From assembly GCA_013298215.1 (NCBI GenBank), contig JAAFKE010000010.1, positions 1 to 64,000 on the forward strand: DNA of 64,000 bases. The letters are read 5' to 3'. The notes beneath the pieces were generated by a model that searched no databases, was not told the DNA's origin, and worked only from the letters and a program-made list of their open reading frames with translations. This DNA comes from Cytophagales bacterium (lineage in GTDB: Bacteria > Bacteroidota > Bacteroidia > Cytophagales > Spirosomataceae). The position numbers and the translations under genes are program-made. Shown here piece after piece: positions 7,958-17,048 of the stretch (positions are counted from its first letter, which is position 1; each line of letters opens with the position of its first letter).

Positions 7958-8944
7958 ATGAGTATAACCGCTGCTATTACGGGTGTTTGTGGATACTTAC
8001 CCGACTACGTTTTGACCAACGCCGAGTTGGCAACCATGGTAGATACCAACGATGAGTGGATTATGTCCCGAACGGGCATTAAAGAACGCCGAATTTTGAA
8101 AGGCGAGGGAAAAGCTACCTCAGACATGGCCGTGGAGGCCGTGAAAGGGTTGCTCGAAAAAACCAATACCGACGCATCAGAAATTGACCTGTTGATCTGT
8201 GCAACGGTGACACCCGATTATTTTTTTCCCTCCACGGCAAATATCATTTGCGACAAAGTTGGGATTCCGAACATCGGTAGTTTCGACATTTTGGCTGCCT
8301 GCTCTGGATTTTTGTATGCCCTCACCACGGGGACGCAGTACATCGAAACGGGAAAATATAAAAAGGTTATTGTGGTGGGGGCCGACAAAATGTCGTCGAT
8401 CGTAGATTATACCGACCGCACAACCTGCATTTTGTTTGGCGACGGCGCAGCGGCAGTGCTGCTCGAACCCAATACCGAGGGTTTTGGTGTGATCGATTCT
8501 ATTATCGGATCCGACGGCTCGGGCGCAAAACACCTCATCATGCACGGCGGCGGGAGCCTGAACCCGCCCACCCACCAGACCGTAGATAACCGAATGCACA
8601 CTATTTTTCAGGACGGGCCGTGGGTTTTTAAGTTTGCCGTCACTAAAATGGCCGAGGTAGCCGCCCAAATAATGGAGCAAAACCACCTGACGGGCGACGA
8701 CGTGGCGTATCTTGTGCCCCACCAGGCCAACAAACGAATTATTGAAGCCACCGCCCGGCGCATGGGCGTAGGCATGGACAAAATCATGCTCAATATTCAT
8801 AAATACGGCAACACCACCGCCGCCACCATTCCGCTGTGCTTGTGGGACTACGAATCGAAACTAAAAAAAGGGGATAACCTCGTCTTTGCTGCCTTTGGTG
8901 GGGGCTTCACTTGGGGGGCCTCCTACGTAAAATGGGCATACTAA
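7958..8944 (+). CDS. fabH: Beta-ketoacyl-ACP synthase III FabH
   Basis: 328 residues; condenses acetyl-CoA with malonyl-ACP to start fatty-acid chains. The triad is complete: Cys115 in [13 protein letters not shown], His255 in [11 protein letters not shown] and Asn285 in HKYGNTTAA. The Gly-rich C-terminus ([19 protein letters not shown]) is typical. ATG 7958 opens at [21 protein letters not shown], matching other FabH starts. It follows plsX by four bases and precedes efp, a common Bacteroidota order, and depends on malonyl-CoA made with the AccB/AccC encoded downstream. Confidence 0.97.
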   Translation: MSITAAITGVCGYLPDYVLTNAELATMVDTNDEWIMSRTGIKERRILKGEGKATSDMAVEAVKGLLEKTNTDASEIDLLICATVTPDYFFPSTANIICDKVGIPNIGSFDILAACSGFLYALTTGTQYIETGKYKKVIVVGADKMSSIVDYTDRTTCILFGDGAAAVLLEPNTEGFGVIDSIIGSDGSGAKHLIMHGGGSLNPPTHQTVDNRMHTIFQDGPWVFKFAVTKMAEVAAQIMEQNHLTGDDVAYLVPHQANKRIIEATARRMGVGMDKIMLNIHKYGNTTAATIPLCLWDYESKLKKGDNLVFAAFGGGFTWGASYVKWAY

Positions 8945-8990
8945 GGTCTGCCTGCAACAACAATAATAAATTACTTAGACACATACAAAA

Positions 8991-9554
8991 ATGGCTTCAA
9001 CCGCAGACATCAGAAACGGATTAGTGATTAACTACAACACCGATCTGTACCAGATTGTGGAGTTTCTACACGTGAAACCCGGCAAAGGAAACGCCTTTGT
9101 TCGTACCAAATTAAAGAGTCTCACCACGGGTAAAGTCGTCGATAATACCTTTACGTCTGGGGCCAACATTAGCCCCGTGCGCGTAGAACGCCGCAAATTT
9201 CAGTTTTTGTACAAAGACGAAAGTGGCTATAATTTCATGGACAATGAGTCGTTCGACCAGATTACGATCGACCAAAAATTGATCGAGTCGGCCGACCTCA
9301 TGAAAGAAGGCCAAGAGGTGGAGGTACTCATAAATACCGAAAACGACGCGCCGCTCACCTGCGAACTGCCCTCATTTGTGGAACTGGAGGTGACTTACTC
9401 CGAACCTGGCACGCGCGGCGACACCGCCAACAGCCCCCGCAAACCAATTGAAGTAGAGACCGGTGCGCGCATTATGGTTCCGCTGTTTATTGAGCAGGGT
9501 CAAAAAATAAAGGTCGATACGCGCACTTACGATTACGTGGAGCGGGTAAAATAA
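8991..9554 (+). CDS. efp: Translation elongation factor P
   Basis: 187 residues, the normal length, with the three beta-barrel domains of EF-P. It relieves ribosome stalling at polyproline stretches. The loop that reaches the peptidyl-transferase centre reads HVKPGKGNAFVRTK, with Lys32 at the tip where other species carry a modification. C-terminal markers include TGARIMVPLFIEQGQKIKVDTRTYDYVERVK, the usual end. No EpmA/EpmB-type modification genes are visible in the window. It lies between fabH and accB, an arrangement common in this phylum. Confidence 0.96.
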   Translation: MASTADIRNGLVINYNTDLYQIVEFLHVKPGKGNAFVRTKLKSLTTGKVVDNTFTSGANISPVRVERRKFQFLYKDESGYNFMDNESFDQITIDQKLIESADLMKEGQEVEVLINTENDAPLTCELPSFVELEVTYSEPGTRGDTANSPRKPIEVETGARIMVPLFIEQGQKIKVDTRTYDYVERVK

Positions 9555-9602
9555 AATTGAACCAACCGTTGCTGAACGCCTAACCACTAACGACCAAAAA
9601 AT

Positions 9603-10082
9603 ATGGAAACCAAAGAAATCCAAAAACTGATCGATTTTATTGCTCACTCGGGTTTAGACGAGGTCAATATCGAAACCAACGAGCTAAAGATCAGCGTGAA
9701 GCGATATAGCGGCACGGCCGCCGCGCCCGTGGTGTATCAGCAACCAGCACCCGCGCCACCAGCTGCGCCAGCTGTAGTAACCCCTGCGGCAGCAGTACCT
9801 GCAGCGGTTAGTGCGGCAGCCCCGAAGGTTGAGGAGTCTAATCTGGTCGTCATAAAATCGCCCATGATCGGCACTTTTTACCGAACGCCAAACCCCGAAA
9901 AACCCGTTTTTGTAGAAGTTGGCGACAATATTGAGTTGGGCCAGCCAATATGCATTATAGAGGCCATGAAATTGTTTAACGAAATTGAAGCCGACGTGGC
10001 GGGTAAAATCGTCAAGATTTTGGTCGCAAACGCTACTCCCGTCGAGTACGACCAGCCGCTTTTCTTAGTTGAACCCGCGTAA
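9603..10082 (+). CDS. accB: Acetyl-CoA carboxylase biotin carboxyl carrier protein
   Basis: 159 residues in three parts. An N-terminal helical segment ([21 protein letters not shown]) is followed by an Ala/Pro-rich mobile linker at about 40-75 and a C-terminal biotinyl domain. Lys123 in [11 protein letters not shown] is the biotinylation site (usual EAMK). [23 protein letters not shown] is the opening of the biotinyl domain in AccB, including the thumb-forming region. It carries carboxybiotin from AccC to the carboxyltransferase. It is 17 bases upstream of accC in one operon; accA/accD are not in the window. Confidence 0.97.
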   Translation: METKEIQKLIDFIAHSGLDEVNIETNELKISVKRYSGTAAAPVVYQQPAPAPPAAPAVVTPAAAVPAAVSAAAPKVEESNLVVIKSPMIGTFYRTPNPEKPVFVEVGDNIELGQPICIIEAMKLFNEIEADVAGKIVKILVANATPVEYDQPLFLVEPA

Positions 10083-10099
10083 AGTCATCCCCAGAAACG

Positions 10100-11443
10100 A
10101 TGTTTAAAAAAATACTCATTGCCAATCGCGGAGAAATCGCCCTGCGGATAATCCGTACTTGCCGCGAAATGGGCATTAAAACGGTGGCCGTTTACTCGAC
10201 CGCCGACCGCGAAAGCCTGCACGTGCGTTTTGCCGACGAGTCGGTTTGCATTGGCCCGCCCGCCAGCCGGCAGTCGTACCTCGACGTGAAGAGCATTATC
10301 TCGGCAGCCGAAGTAACGGGCGCCGACGCGATCCATCCTGGCTACGGTTTTTTGTCCGAAAACGCCGAATTTTCGCGCGTTTGCGCCGAATATGGCATTA
10401 AGTTCATTGGCGCAACCGCCGAGCAAATTAACCAAATGGGCGACAAAGCCACCGCCAAAGCTACCATGCGGGCGGCGGGCGTGCCAGTTATCCCTGGTTC
10501 GGACGGATTGTTGGATTCGGTGGAGGAAGGCAAAGTACTGGCCGCCGAAATGGGCTACCCAGTCATCGTAAAAGCCACGGCGGGCGGTGGCGGGCGCGGT
10601 ATGCGGGTTATTAACTCCGCCGACGAGTTTCAGAAAGCCTGGGACGATGCCCGCCAAGAATCTGGGGCGGCTTTTGGAAACGATGCGCTGTACCTCGAAA
10701 AATTTATTGAAGAACCCCGCCACATCGAAGTCCAGATTGTGGGCGACCAGTTCGGGCGGGTTTGCCACTTGTCGGAGCGCGATTGCTCGATCCAACGCCG
10801 CCACCAAAAATTAGTAGAAGAAACGCCTTCGCCCATTATTACCGCCGAACTGCGCGACCAAATGGGGGCGGCGGCCATCAAAGGCGCGTCGTCGATTGGC
10901 TACGAGGGTGCGGGAACAATTGAGTTTCTGGTCGATAAGCACGGTAAGTTCTACTTCATGGAAATGAACACCCGCATTCAGGTCGAGCACCCCATTACGG
11001 AAGAAGTAACCAATTTTGACCTCATCAAAGAGCAAATAAAGGTGGCCGCTGGCGAGCCCATCTCGGGCAAAAACTACTACCCAAAGGTGTTTGCCATGGA
11101 GTGCCGGATCAACGCCGAAGACCCCGCCCATAATTTTAGGCCGTCGCCTGGCAAAATTACCTCCCTGCACTTTCCTGGCGGCCACGGAATACGAATCGAC
11201 AGCCACGTGTACGCTGGCTACACCATTCCGCCAAACTACGACTCGATGATCGCGAAGTTAATCGTGAGCGGCCAAAGTCGCGAGGAGGTCATCACCCGAA
11301 TGAAACGTGCATTGCAAGAGTTTGTAATCGAGGGCATCAAAACAACCATCCCGTTTCACATTAGACTCATGGACGACCCGAGTTTTAAGGAGGGCAATTT
11401 TACGACCAAGTTTTTGGAATCCTTCGATTTTTCGGGGCTGTAA
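10100..11443 (+). CDS. accC: Acetyl-CoA carboxylase biotin carboxylase subunit
   Basis: 447 residues, full length. An ATP-grasp enzyme that carboxylates the biotin on AccB. It begins [25 protein letters not shown], and has the Gly-rich ATP loop [12 protein letters not shown], the HIEVQIVGD and [15 protein letters not shown] segments, and the metal/active-site motif [11 protein letters not shown]. The C-terminal biotin carboxylase domain includes NAEDP and RPSPGKI. Last gene of the plsX operon by spacing. It shares fold and sequence with the N-terminal third of the pyruvate carboxylase at 41.5-44.9 kb, but it is a separate subunit here. Confidence 0.97.
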   Translation: MFKKILIANRGEIALRIIRTCREMGIKTVAVYSTADRESLHVRFADESVCIGPPASRQSYLDVKSIISAAEVTGADAIHPGYGFLSENAEFSRVCAEYGIKFIGATAEQINQMGDKATAKATMRAAGVPVIPGSDGLLDSVEEGKVLAAEMGYPVIVKATAGGGGRGMRVINSADEFQKAWDDARQESGAAFGNDALYLEKFIEEPRHIEVQIVGDQFGRVCHLSERDCSIQRRHQKLVEETPSPIITAELRDQMGAAAIKGASSIGYEGAGTIEFLVDKHGKFYFMEMNTRIQVEHPITEEVTNFDLIKEQIKVAAGEPISGKNYYPKVFAMECRINAEDPAHNFRPSPGKITSLHFPGGHGIRIDSHVYAGYTIPPNYDSMIAKLIVSGQSREEVITRMKRALQEFVIEGIKTTIPFHIRLMDDPSFKEGNFTTKFLESFDFSGL

Positions 11444-11521
11444 ACCGCAGTGCTTTCGTTTTATACTGACACTTGGGTACGAGCGTTTACGTGTCGGACG
11501 AAACCCAACATAAAAAACCAA

Positions 11522-11959
11522 ATGAAAAAAATCGTATTTTTTGCCTCGCTGTTGCTGATCTCGGTGGCCTCTTTTGCCCAAACCACTGGAGACCCCACCC
11601 AAAACCCGACTGATTGCGCCAACGCATTTTTTAAATCAATGCTCGACGAAGACGCGGCGCTGATGGGCAAAATTCTGGCCGACGATTTCTCAATCGTCAG
11701 TTTCGACGGCGCGTCGGTAGATCGCGACCTTATTTTGCAAGCCCTCAGCGGTGGGTACGTGGCCACCGAAACGGGCACTACATCGGCCACCAGAACCCGC
11801 ACCTACAACGACAACGCCGCCGTGGTGACTTGTAATTGGAAAGCCAAAGGCAGTATTCAAGGAAATGCCTTCGATACTGAGGTGGCCGTGGGCGTGGTGT
11901 GCGTAAAGCTGGGGGGCGTATGGAAAATCTCAAACGTACAGTTTACGCCGTTTAAATAA
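11522..11959 (+). CDS. Secreted NTF2-like/SnoaL-type (DUF4440-like) protein
   Basis: 145 residues from ATG 11522, which opens a signal peptide (MKKIVFFASLLLISVASFAQ). The mature 125 residues look like a cone-shaped NTF2-like fold: a helix with paired acidic residues (FFKSMLDEDAALMGKILADDFSIVSFDG), then strands ending in GGVWKISNVQFTPFK. Such domains bind small molecules or act as enzymes; no catalytic residues can be assigned. It is 78 bases after accC on the same strand but lacks a pathway link. It converges with the peptidase gene, with only eight bases between stops. Confidence 0.6.
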   Translation: MKKIVFFASLLLISVASFAQTTGDPTQNPTDCANAFFKSMLDEDAALMGKILADDFSIVSFDGASVDRDLILQALSGGYVATETGTTSATRTRTYNDNAAVVTCNWKAKGSIQGNAFDTEVAVGVVCVKLGGVWKISNVQFTPFK

Positions 11960-11967
11960 TAATCTTG

Positions 11968-14088
11968 CTACTCTTTCAAACCCACTAAGTTCATCATAAA
12001 GGCGTACTCGAGGGCTACTTCTTTGAGGGCCGTGAACCGCCCCGACGCGCCCCCGTGGCCAGCGTCCATGTTTGTGTGGAGCAATAATTGGTTAGCATCC
12101 GTTTTTAGGTCGCGGAGCTTGGCCACCCACTTGGCGGGCTCCCAGTACTGCACCTGCGAGTCGTTGAGCCCAGTAGTAACCAATAAATTGGGGTATGCCT
12201 TGGCTGCCACTTGGTCGTAGGGCGAGTAGGAGAGCATGTATTCGTAAGAATCCTTGTTTTTTGGGTTTCCCCACTCTTCAAACTCGCCAGTGGTCAGCGG
12301 AATGGTTTCGTCGAGCATCGTCGTCACCACGTCCACAAACGGAACTGCCGCCACAATGCCCCGGTACAGATCTGGGCGCAAATTTGCCACTGCACCCATC
12401 AGCAAGCCACCCGCGCTGCCGCCCATGGCAAATAGTTTGGCCGACGAGGTGTATTTTTTGGCAACCAAAAACTCCGCGCAGTCGATAAAATCGGTGAACG
12501 TGTTTTTTTTCTTGAACATTTTGCCGTCTTCGTACCAGCTACGTCCCATTTCTTGGCCGCCCCGTATGTGGCAAACCGCGTAAACAAAGCCCCGGTTGAG
12601 TAAGCTCAACCGATTGGAACTAAAAGTGGCATCGGACGAGTACCCGTATGAACCGTAAGAATACTGCAACAAGGGCGCGGTGCCGTCGAGTTTGGTGCCT
12701 TTTTTATAGACAATCGAGATCGGCACTTGCACGCCGTCGCGGGCGGTGGCATAGACGCGTTCGCTGGTGTATTGCGCCGCGTCGAAGCCCCCTAAAACTT
12801 GCTGTTGCTTTTTGAGTTTTTTGGTGCGGGTGTCCATGTTATAATCAAAAACAGTGTTTGGCGTGGTGAACGACGTATAGCCAAAACGCAGCAATTTGGC
12901 GTTAAAATCGGGGTTGTACGACACGCTGGCGGTGTAGGTTGGCTCGCCAAAGTTGATGTAATGATCCGACTTATCCACAAAATTTATGACCCGTATTTGT
13001 AACAAGCCTTCTTTTCGCTCGCTCAAAACCAAGTGATTTTTAAAGACCTCCATGCCTTCCAAAAATACGTTCGGGCGGTGGGCAATCACCTCTTTCCAGG
13101 CCGCCCGATCGGCAAATGCCTGATCTTCTGATACTTCCATGAGCCTATAATTGGATGCCTGCCAGTTGGTACGAACATAAAATCGGTCGTTGAAGTGCTG
13201 CAGTTGGTACTCGTGGCCGCGCTCGCGCTTGCAAAAAGACCTAAACGTACCCGTCGGGTTTTGGGCATTGAGTAGCTGGTATTCGGTGGCCACACCGTTG
13301 TGGTCTGACACAATGGCGATGTATTTTTTGGATTTTGTTCGGTACAAACCCATGTAATATTGGTTGTCTTTTTCTTCGTAGATCAACACATCGCGGGTGG
13401 GCTCGGTGTTTAGTTCGTGCCGCCACACCTGGTAGCCGAGGAGCGTTTTAGGGTTTCTTAGCACGTAAAAAAGCGTCTTATTGTCGCTTGCCCAGGCGTA
13501 GCTGCCGCCCTCGGTATTGGGTATTTCTTCGGGATATACCTGCCCTGTTTTGAGGTTTTTGAAACGCAACGTGTACATTCGGCGGCTCACGGTGTCTTCG
13601 CCAAAAGCCGCTATTTGGTTGTTGTCCGATACTTCGTAGCCACCCAAATCGTGGTAACTCAACCCCTTGGCCATCTCGTTGCCGTCGAAAAGCACCTCTT
13701 CGGCAGCCTTGAGCGTACCCTTTTTACGGCAATAAATGGGATACTCGCCGCCTTTCACAAACCGCGCGTAGTAATAATACCCGTTTTCTTTGTAGGGCAA
13801 ACTCTCGTCTTGTTCTTTTATTCGCGCCTTCATCTCGTCGAACAACTTGGTTTGCAGGCCGTTTGTGGCAGCCAAAGTCTGCTTAGTGTAGGCGTTTTCG
13901 GCGTTCAAATAGTCAATCACTTCGGGGTTTTCGCGGTCGTTGAGCCAATAATAATTATCAATCCGCGTTTGGCCGTGGATGTTTAATTCTTTTGTTTTTT
14001 TGGCCGCTCGGGGCGGTTGTTGCGGTTGTGCCAAGCTCATAGAAAGGGCTGTTAGGTAAATAAAAGGCGTGAAAGCTAAAATCTTCAT
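11968..14088 (-). CDS. ptrB: Oligopeptidase B-like prolyl oligopeptidase (S9A)
   Basis: 706 residues. A likely signal peptide (MKILAFTPFIYLTALSMSLAQ) points to export. The N-terminal beta-propeller part contains HGQTRIDNYYWLNDRENPEVIDYL and KGGEYPIYCRKK, typical of oligopeptidase B. The C-terminal alpha/beta hydrolase domain has Ser558 in GGSAGGLLMG, Asp643 in GLNDSQVQYWEP and His678 in DAGHGGASGR. Members cut short peptides after basic residues. Nearby ETIPLTTGEFEEWGNP is another conserved stretch. It is divergent from the epimerase gene across about 120 bases, and no clear promoter is visible for it there. Confidence 0.92.
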   Translation of the reverse strand: MKILAFTPFIYLTALSMSLAQPQQPPRAAKKTKELNIHGQTRIDNYYWLNDRENPEVIDYLNAENAYTKQTLAATNGLQTKLFDEMKARIKEQDESLPYKENGYYYYARFVKGGEYPIYCRKKGTLKAAEEVLFDGNEMAKGLSYHDLGGYEVSDNNQIAAFGEDTVSRRMYTLRFKNLKTGQVYPEEIPNTEGGSYAWASDNKTLFYVLRNPKTLLGYQVWRHELNTEPTRDVLIYEEKDNQYYMGLYRTKSKKYIAIVSDHNGVATEYQLLNAQNPTGTFRSFCKRERGHEYQLQHFNDRFYVRTNWQASNYRLMEVSEDQAFADRAAWKEVIAHRPNVFLEGMEVFKNHLVLSERKEGLLQIRVINFVDKSDHYINFGEPTYTASVSYNPDFNAKLLRFGYTSFTTPNTVFDYNMDTRTKKLKKQQQVLGGFDAAQYTSERVYATARDGVQVPISIVYKKGTKLDGTAPLLQYSYGSYGYSSDATFSSNRLSLLNRGFVYAVCHIRGGQEMGRSWYEDGKMFKKKNTFTDFIDCAEFLVAKKYTSSAKLFAMGGSAGGLLMGAVANLRPDLYRGIVAAVPFVDVVTTMLDETIPLTTGEFEEWGNPKNKDSYEYMLSYSPYDQVAAKAYPNLLVTTGLNDSQVQYWEPAKWVAKLRDLKTDANQLLLHTNMDAGHGGASGRFTALKEVALEYAFMMNLVGLKE

Positions 14089-14197
14089 CGTTCCAACAAG
14101 TTTTAGAATCCGCTAAAATAACGCTTAGTCTGTCATATTAGGCCCTGAATGGACTAAATTTTAATCAGAAATGGTTTTACGGCACTTCAATTGACGT

Positions 14198-14205
14198 TAG
14201 CTTTG
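14198..14205 (+). promoter_or_regulatory. -7 element very close to the epimerase start
   Basis: TAGCTTTG fits TAnnTTTG; TTTT at 14175-14178 lies 19 bases upstream as a partial -33. The element ends six bases before the ATG at 14212, so the mRNA would have little or no leader. Confidence 0.45.
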
Positions 14206-14211
14206 TGCGAT

Positions 14212-15360
14212 ATGAACCTGCTGCCGATCCATAAACTATACCAAGCCGAAATTTTGCGGGTAGCCCAACCGTGGACCAAACGCGTTGAAGACCAGCTCCA
14301 CGGCGGTTTCTTTGAATCGCTCGCCACCGACGGCACCGTATTCGACTCCAATAAGCACACCGTTTTTCAGGCCCAAACCACTTGGGCTTTTGCGCATTTG
14401 TACCAACACACCGAAGCCCAGCCCGATTGGCTGCGTTTGGCACAGCACGGCGCGGATTTTTTGGTAAAACGCGCCCTCGACAAGAAATATAGCTGCTCGG
14501 CCGCCACCGATCGAATGGGCAATTTGATTTTGGAGGCAACCGATGCCCTACCCGCCGCCTACTCGGCCATGGCACTCGGAAAACTTCACAAAATTAGCCC
14601 CGACGCGGCCGTGGCCGATGCGGCAAAAAAAACGCTGCTCGCAGCAATTAAAACACGCGAAAAAAAACTCAAAAAATGGCAGGATGACATACTGGGAGAG
14701 CAAAAGCTAAAAAATATTGGGGAACTTACCGTGCTGCTTGAAGCCGTTTTAGAAAACGAAACGCTCCTCGGAAAAGACTTTAAGACCCTGACGGCGGCCA
14801 TCGTGAACGAGATAATGACGCATTTTTACGACCGACGCGGCGACATTATGCTCATAAATGTGTTTGCCGAGGGTGGTTTTGTTGAAAGCCACGCGGGCCG
14901 CGAAATAAACGCGGGACTGATCTTTGAAACTTGCAACGCCTTGATCGAAGCCTCCGAAAAAATCAAAAAGAATAAACTCACCAACCAACTGTGCCAACTC
15001 GTGCAGTACGTGGCCACTGCCGCCTGGGACAAAATTAACGGCGGGTTTTACCTGCGCCTCGACCTGAAAGGCCACCCAGTGGTGCAAACGGACTGGTCGC
15101 AGAAAGTGGCGCGCGTTCATTTTGAGGCGCTCTCAGCGTTGTTTCGCTGCCACCTGCACCAGCCCAGTGCTGGGCTTTTTGGTCTTTTTGAGAAAGTGCA
15201 TGACTACACGGTAAGAAATTTTTTTGCCGACGATCTCGCTGGCGACTGGCCAGAAAACCTAACTCGGCAGGGCAACCGAATAGAATCGTACTGGACTGGG
15301 CCAGCAAAAAATCCGTATTATGCCATTCGTAACTTGACGCGCTGCACCCAAATGGTATAA
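14212..15360 (+). CDS. AGE-family sugar 2-epimerase (N-acylglucosamine 2-epimerase-like)
   Basis: About 382 residues, the normal size for a single (alpha/alpha)6-barrel enzyme. These enzymes interconvert sugars at C2, such as N-acylglucosamine/N-acylmannosamine, or glucose and mannose units in disaccharides. Visible marks are HGGFFESLATDGTVFDSNKHTVFQAQ, with the Arg/Lys-His and Gln-rich wall. GGFVESHAGREINAG and AWDKINGGFYLRLD are repeated helix-end motifs, and RIESYWTGPAKNPYYAIRNLTRC lies at the end. The substrate cannot be chosen by sequence alone. ATG 14212 is preferred over TTG 14191, which lies upstream of the predicted transcript. Confidence 0.8.
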   Translation: MNLLPIHKLYQAEILRVAQPWTKRVEDQLHGGFFESLATDGTVFDSNKHTVFQAQTTWAFAHLYQHTEAQPDWLRLAQHGADFLVKRALDKKYSCSAATDRMGNLILEATDALPAAYSAMALGKLHKISPDAAVADAAKKTLLAAIKTREKKLKKWQDDILGEQKLKNIGELTVLLEAVLENETLLGKDFKTLTAAIVNEIMTHFYDRRGDIMLINVFAEGGFVESHAGREINAGLIFETCNALIEASEKIKKNKLTNQLCQLVQYVATAAWDKINGGFYLRLDLKGHPVVQTDWSQKVARVHFEALSALFRCHLHQPSAGLFGLFEKVHDYTVRNFFADDLAGDWPENLTRQGNRIESYWTGPAKNPYYAIRNLTRCTQMV

Positions 15361-15465
15361 AAATAATCGTCTTCACGATGCATACGTAGTTGCAGAAATT
15401 AGATATTTTTGTGCTTGGGTATCACACTATTTTACTTTCTAATCACCAAATCCCAATTTATTAAT

Positions 15466-15924
15466 ATGAAAAAATGGATATTTCTGGCACTAACCCTGTT
15501 CATTGTGGGCGGAGGGTTGTACTACCTAACCTTTGGCTATTACAGCGACGGAACTCGGGTAGGCTCGCTCATTAAACTCAGCAAGCGCGGCTACGTGTTC
15601 AAAACCTACGAAGGGCAAATAAACGTGGGCGGAATGTCGGATGGAACGGGTTCTCTTAACTCGACCCAGTGGGATTTTTCGGTTGATGAAGACAACGAAA
15701 CCGTGGTGAATAACCTGGAGCAGGCCATGAAAATGGGGCAGCGGGTGTCGCTACACTACGAGGAGAAGTTTTTTCAATTGCCTTGGAACGGCGACACAAA
15801 ATATTTCATCATCAGTGTCGAACTCATCCCCGTGGTTTTGCCCCCAATGCCCCAAGTTGCGCCCCAGCCTGCCGCCCCAGCCCCTGCGGCTGTTGCACCA
15901 GCAGACACGACGGGCGTGCGTTGA
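15466..15924 (+). CDS. Conserved membrane-anchored protein of unknown function
   Basis: 152 residues from ATG 15466. One N-terminal membrane segment (KKWIFLALTLFIVGGGLYYLTFGYY) is followed by an extracytoplasmic domain opening SDGTRVGSLIKLSKRGYVFKTYEG, recognisable as a small Bacteroidota family. The C-terminal tail is Pro/Ala-rich (15850-15910). I know of no assigned function; database names such as 6-phosphogluconate dehydrogenase for relatives are not supported by this sequence. The stop overlaps the next ATG in TGATG, so the glycosyltransferase is translationally coupled to it. TATTTTTG at 15404-15411 could be its -7 element. Confidence 0.65.
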   Translation: MKKWIFLALTLFIVGGGLYYLTFGYYSDGTRVGSLIKLSKRGYVFKTYEGQINVGGMSDGTGSLNSTQWDFSVDEDNETVVNNLEQAMKMGQRVSLHYEEKFFQLPWNGDTKYFIISVELIPVVLPPMPQVAPQPAAPAPAAVAPADTTGVR

Positions 15925-17048
15925 TGAAAATCGGCTTCGATGCCAAGCGAGCGTTTCATAACCGTACTGGCTTGGGCAACTACGCCCGTTTTGTGCTCAA
16001 CGCCTTGGCCCAGCACGCCCCAACTGAGCACCTGTGCCTTTATACGCCGAGCATCGGCACGCAATTGTCCAACGGCGGAACTCCGCTGTTGGACTTTGCG
16101 CGTTTGCCCCCAACGGGGTTTCAGCAAAAACTCCACCCCATTTGGCGCAGTTTTTGGGTGGTCGATCAACTCAAAAAAGACCAAATCGAAGTTTTCCACG
16201 GTTTGAGCAACGAGCTACCCGTAGGCTTGCAGCGACGCGGAATTAAGTCGGTGGTCACGATCCACGACTTGATCTTTGAGCGTTATCCGCAGTTGTTTCC
16301 CGCCATAGATCGTTTTTTTTACCGCCAAAAATTCAAGGCGGCCTGCTCCCAAGCCGACATTGTGGTGGCCGTAAGCCAGCAAACCAAACGCGACATTGTG
16401 GCCTACTACGGCATTGCGCCCGAACGCATTAAGGTTATCTATCAAGACTGCAACGATATTTTTAAACAGCGGCTGTCGGAAAACGAACTGGTGGCCGTTA
16501 AGCAAAAGTACGCCCTCACCGACCCGTATATTTTGAGCGTTGGCAGCATCGAAACCCGCAAAAACCAGCTTCAACTGGTGCGCGCTTTCAGGGCCGCCAA
16601 CCTGGCCAACGCCCAACTGGTTTTGGTTGGCAGGGCTACGGGCTACCAGGCTCAGATCGAAAAATACATCGGAGAGCATAAACTCGGGCAGCGCGTCAAG
16701 ATACTCAACGGCGTAGCGTTTGCCGACTTGCCCGCGCTCTACCAAGCCGCCAAGCTGGCGGCCTACGTGTCTATTTTTGAAGGTTTCGGTATTCCGGTGG
16801 TGGAGGCACTCCACAGCGGCGTGCCAGTTTTGGCGGCCACGGGGTCGTGTCTCGAAGAAGCGGGCGGCGGCGGCGGCCTGTATGCAGACCCTTTAAACGA
16901 AGCTGACGTGGCTCAGAAACTACAACAACTTTGGAACGACGCTGCATTTCGGCAGCAATTAGTGGCCGATGGCCAGCGCCACGTGGCGCAGTTTGCCGCG
17001 CCGCTCGTGGCCGCTCAATTGGTAAAATTATACCGTTCGTTGGGTTAA
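15924..17048 (+). CDS. Glycosyltransferase family 4 (GT-B fold)
   Basis: 374 residues. MKIGFDAKRAFHNRTGLGNYARFVL is the donor/acceptor loop of GT4 enzymes. The C-terminal half has SVGSIETRKNQLQLVRAF (nucleotide-sugar binding) and the E-x7-E element EGFGIPVVEALHSGVPVLA. Members transfer a sugar with retention of configuration, usually in envelope polysaccharide synthesis or protein/lipid glycosylation. The acceptor is unknown. The start overlaps the upstream stop (TGATG). The stop overlaps the stop of the convergent M1 peptidase by four bases, leaving no room for a separate terminator. Confidence 0.9.
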   Translation: MKIGFDAKRAFHNRTGLGNYARFVLNALAQHAPTEHLCLYTPSIGTQLSNGGTPLLDFARLPPTGFQQKLHPIWRSFWVVDQLKKDQIEVFHGLSNELPVGLQRRGIKSVVTIHDLIFERYPQLFPAIDRFFYRQKFKAACSQADIVVAVSQQTKRDIVAYYGIAPERIKVIYQDCNDIFKQRLSENELVAVKQKYALTDPYILSVGSIETRKNQLQLVRAFRAANLANAQLVLVGRATGYQAQIEKYIGEHKLGQRVKILNGVAFADLPALYQAAKLAAYVSIFEGFGIPVVEALHSGVPVLAATGSCLEEAGGGGGLYADPLNEADVAQKLQQLWNDAAFRQQLVADGQRHVAQFAAPLVAAQLVKLYRSLG

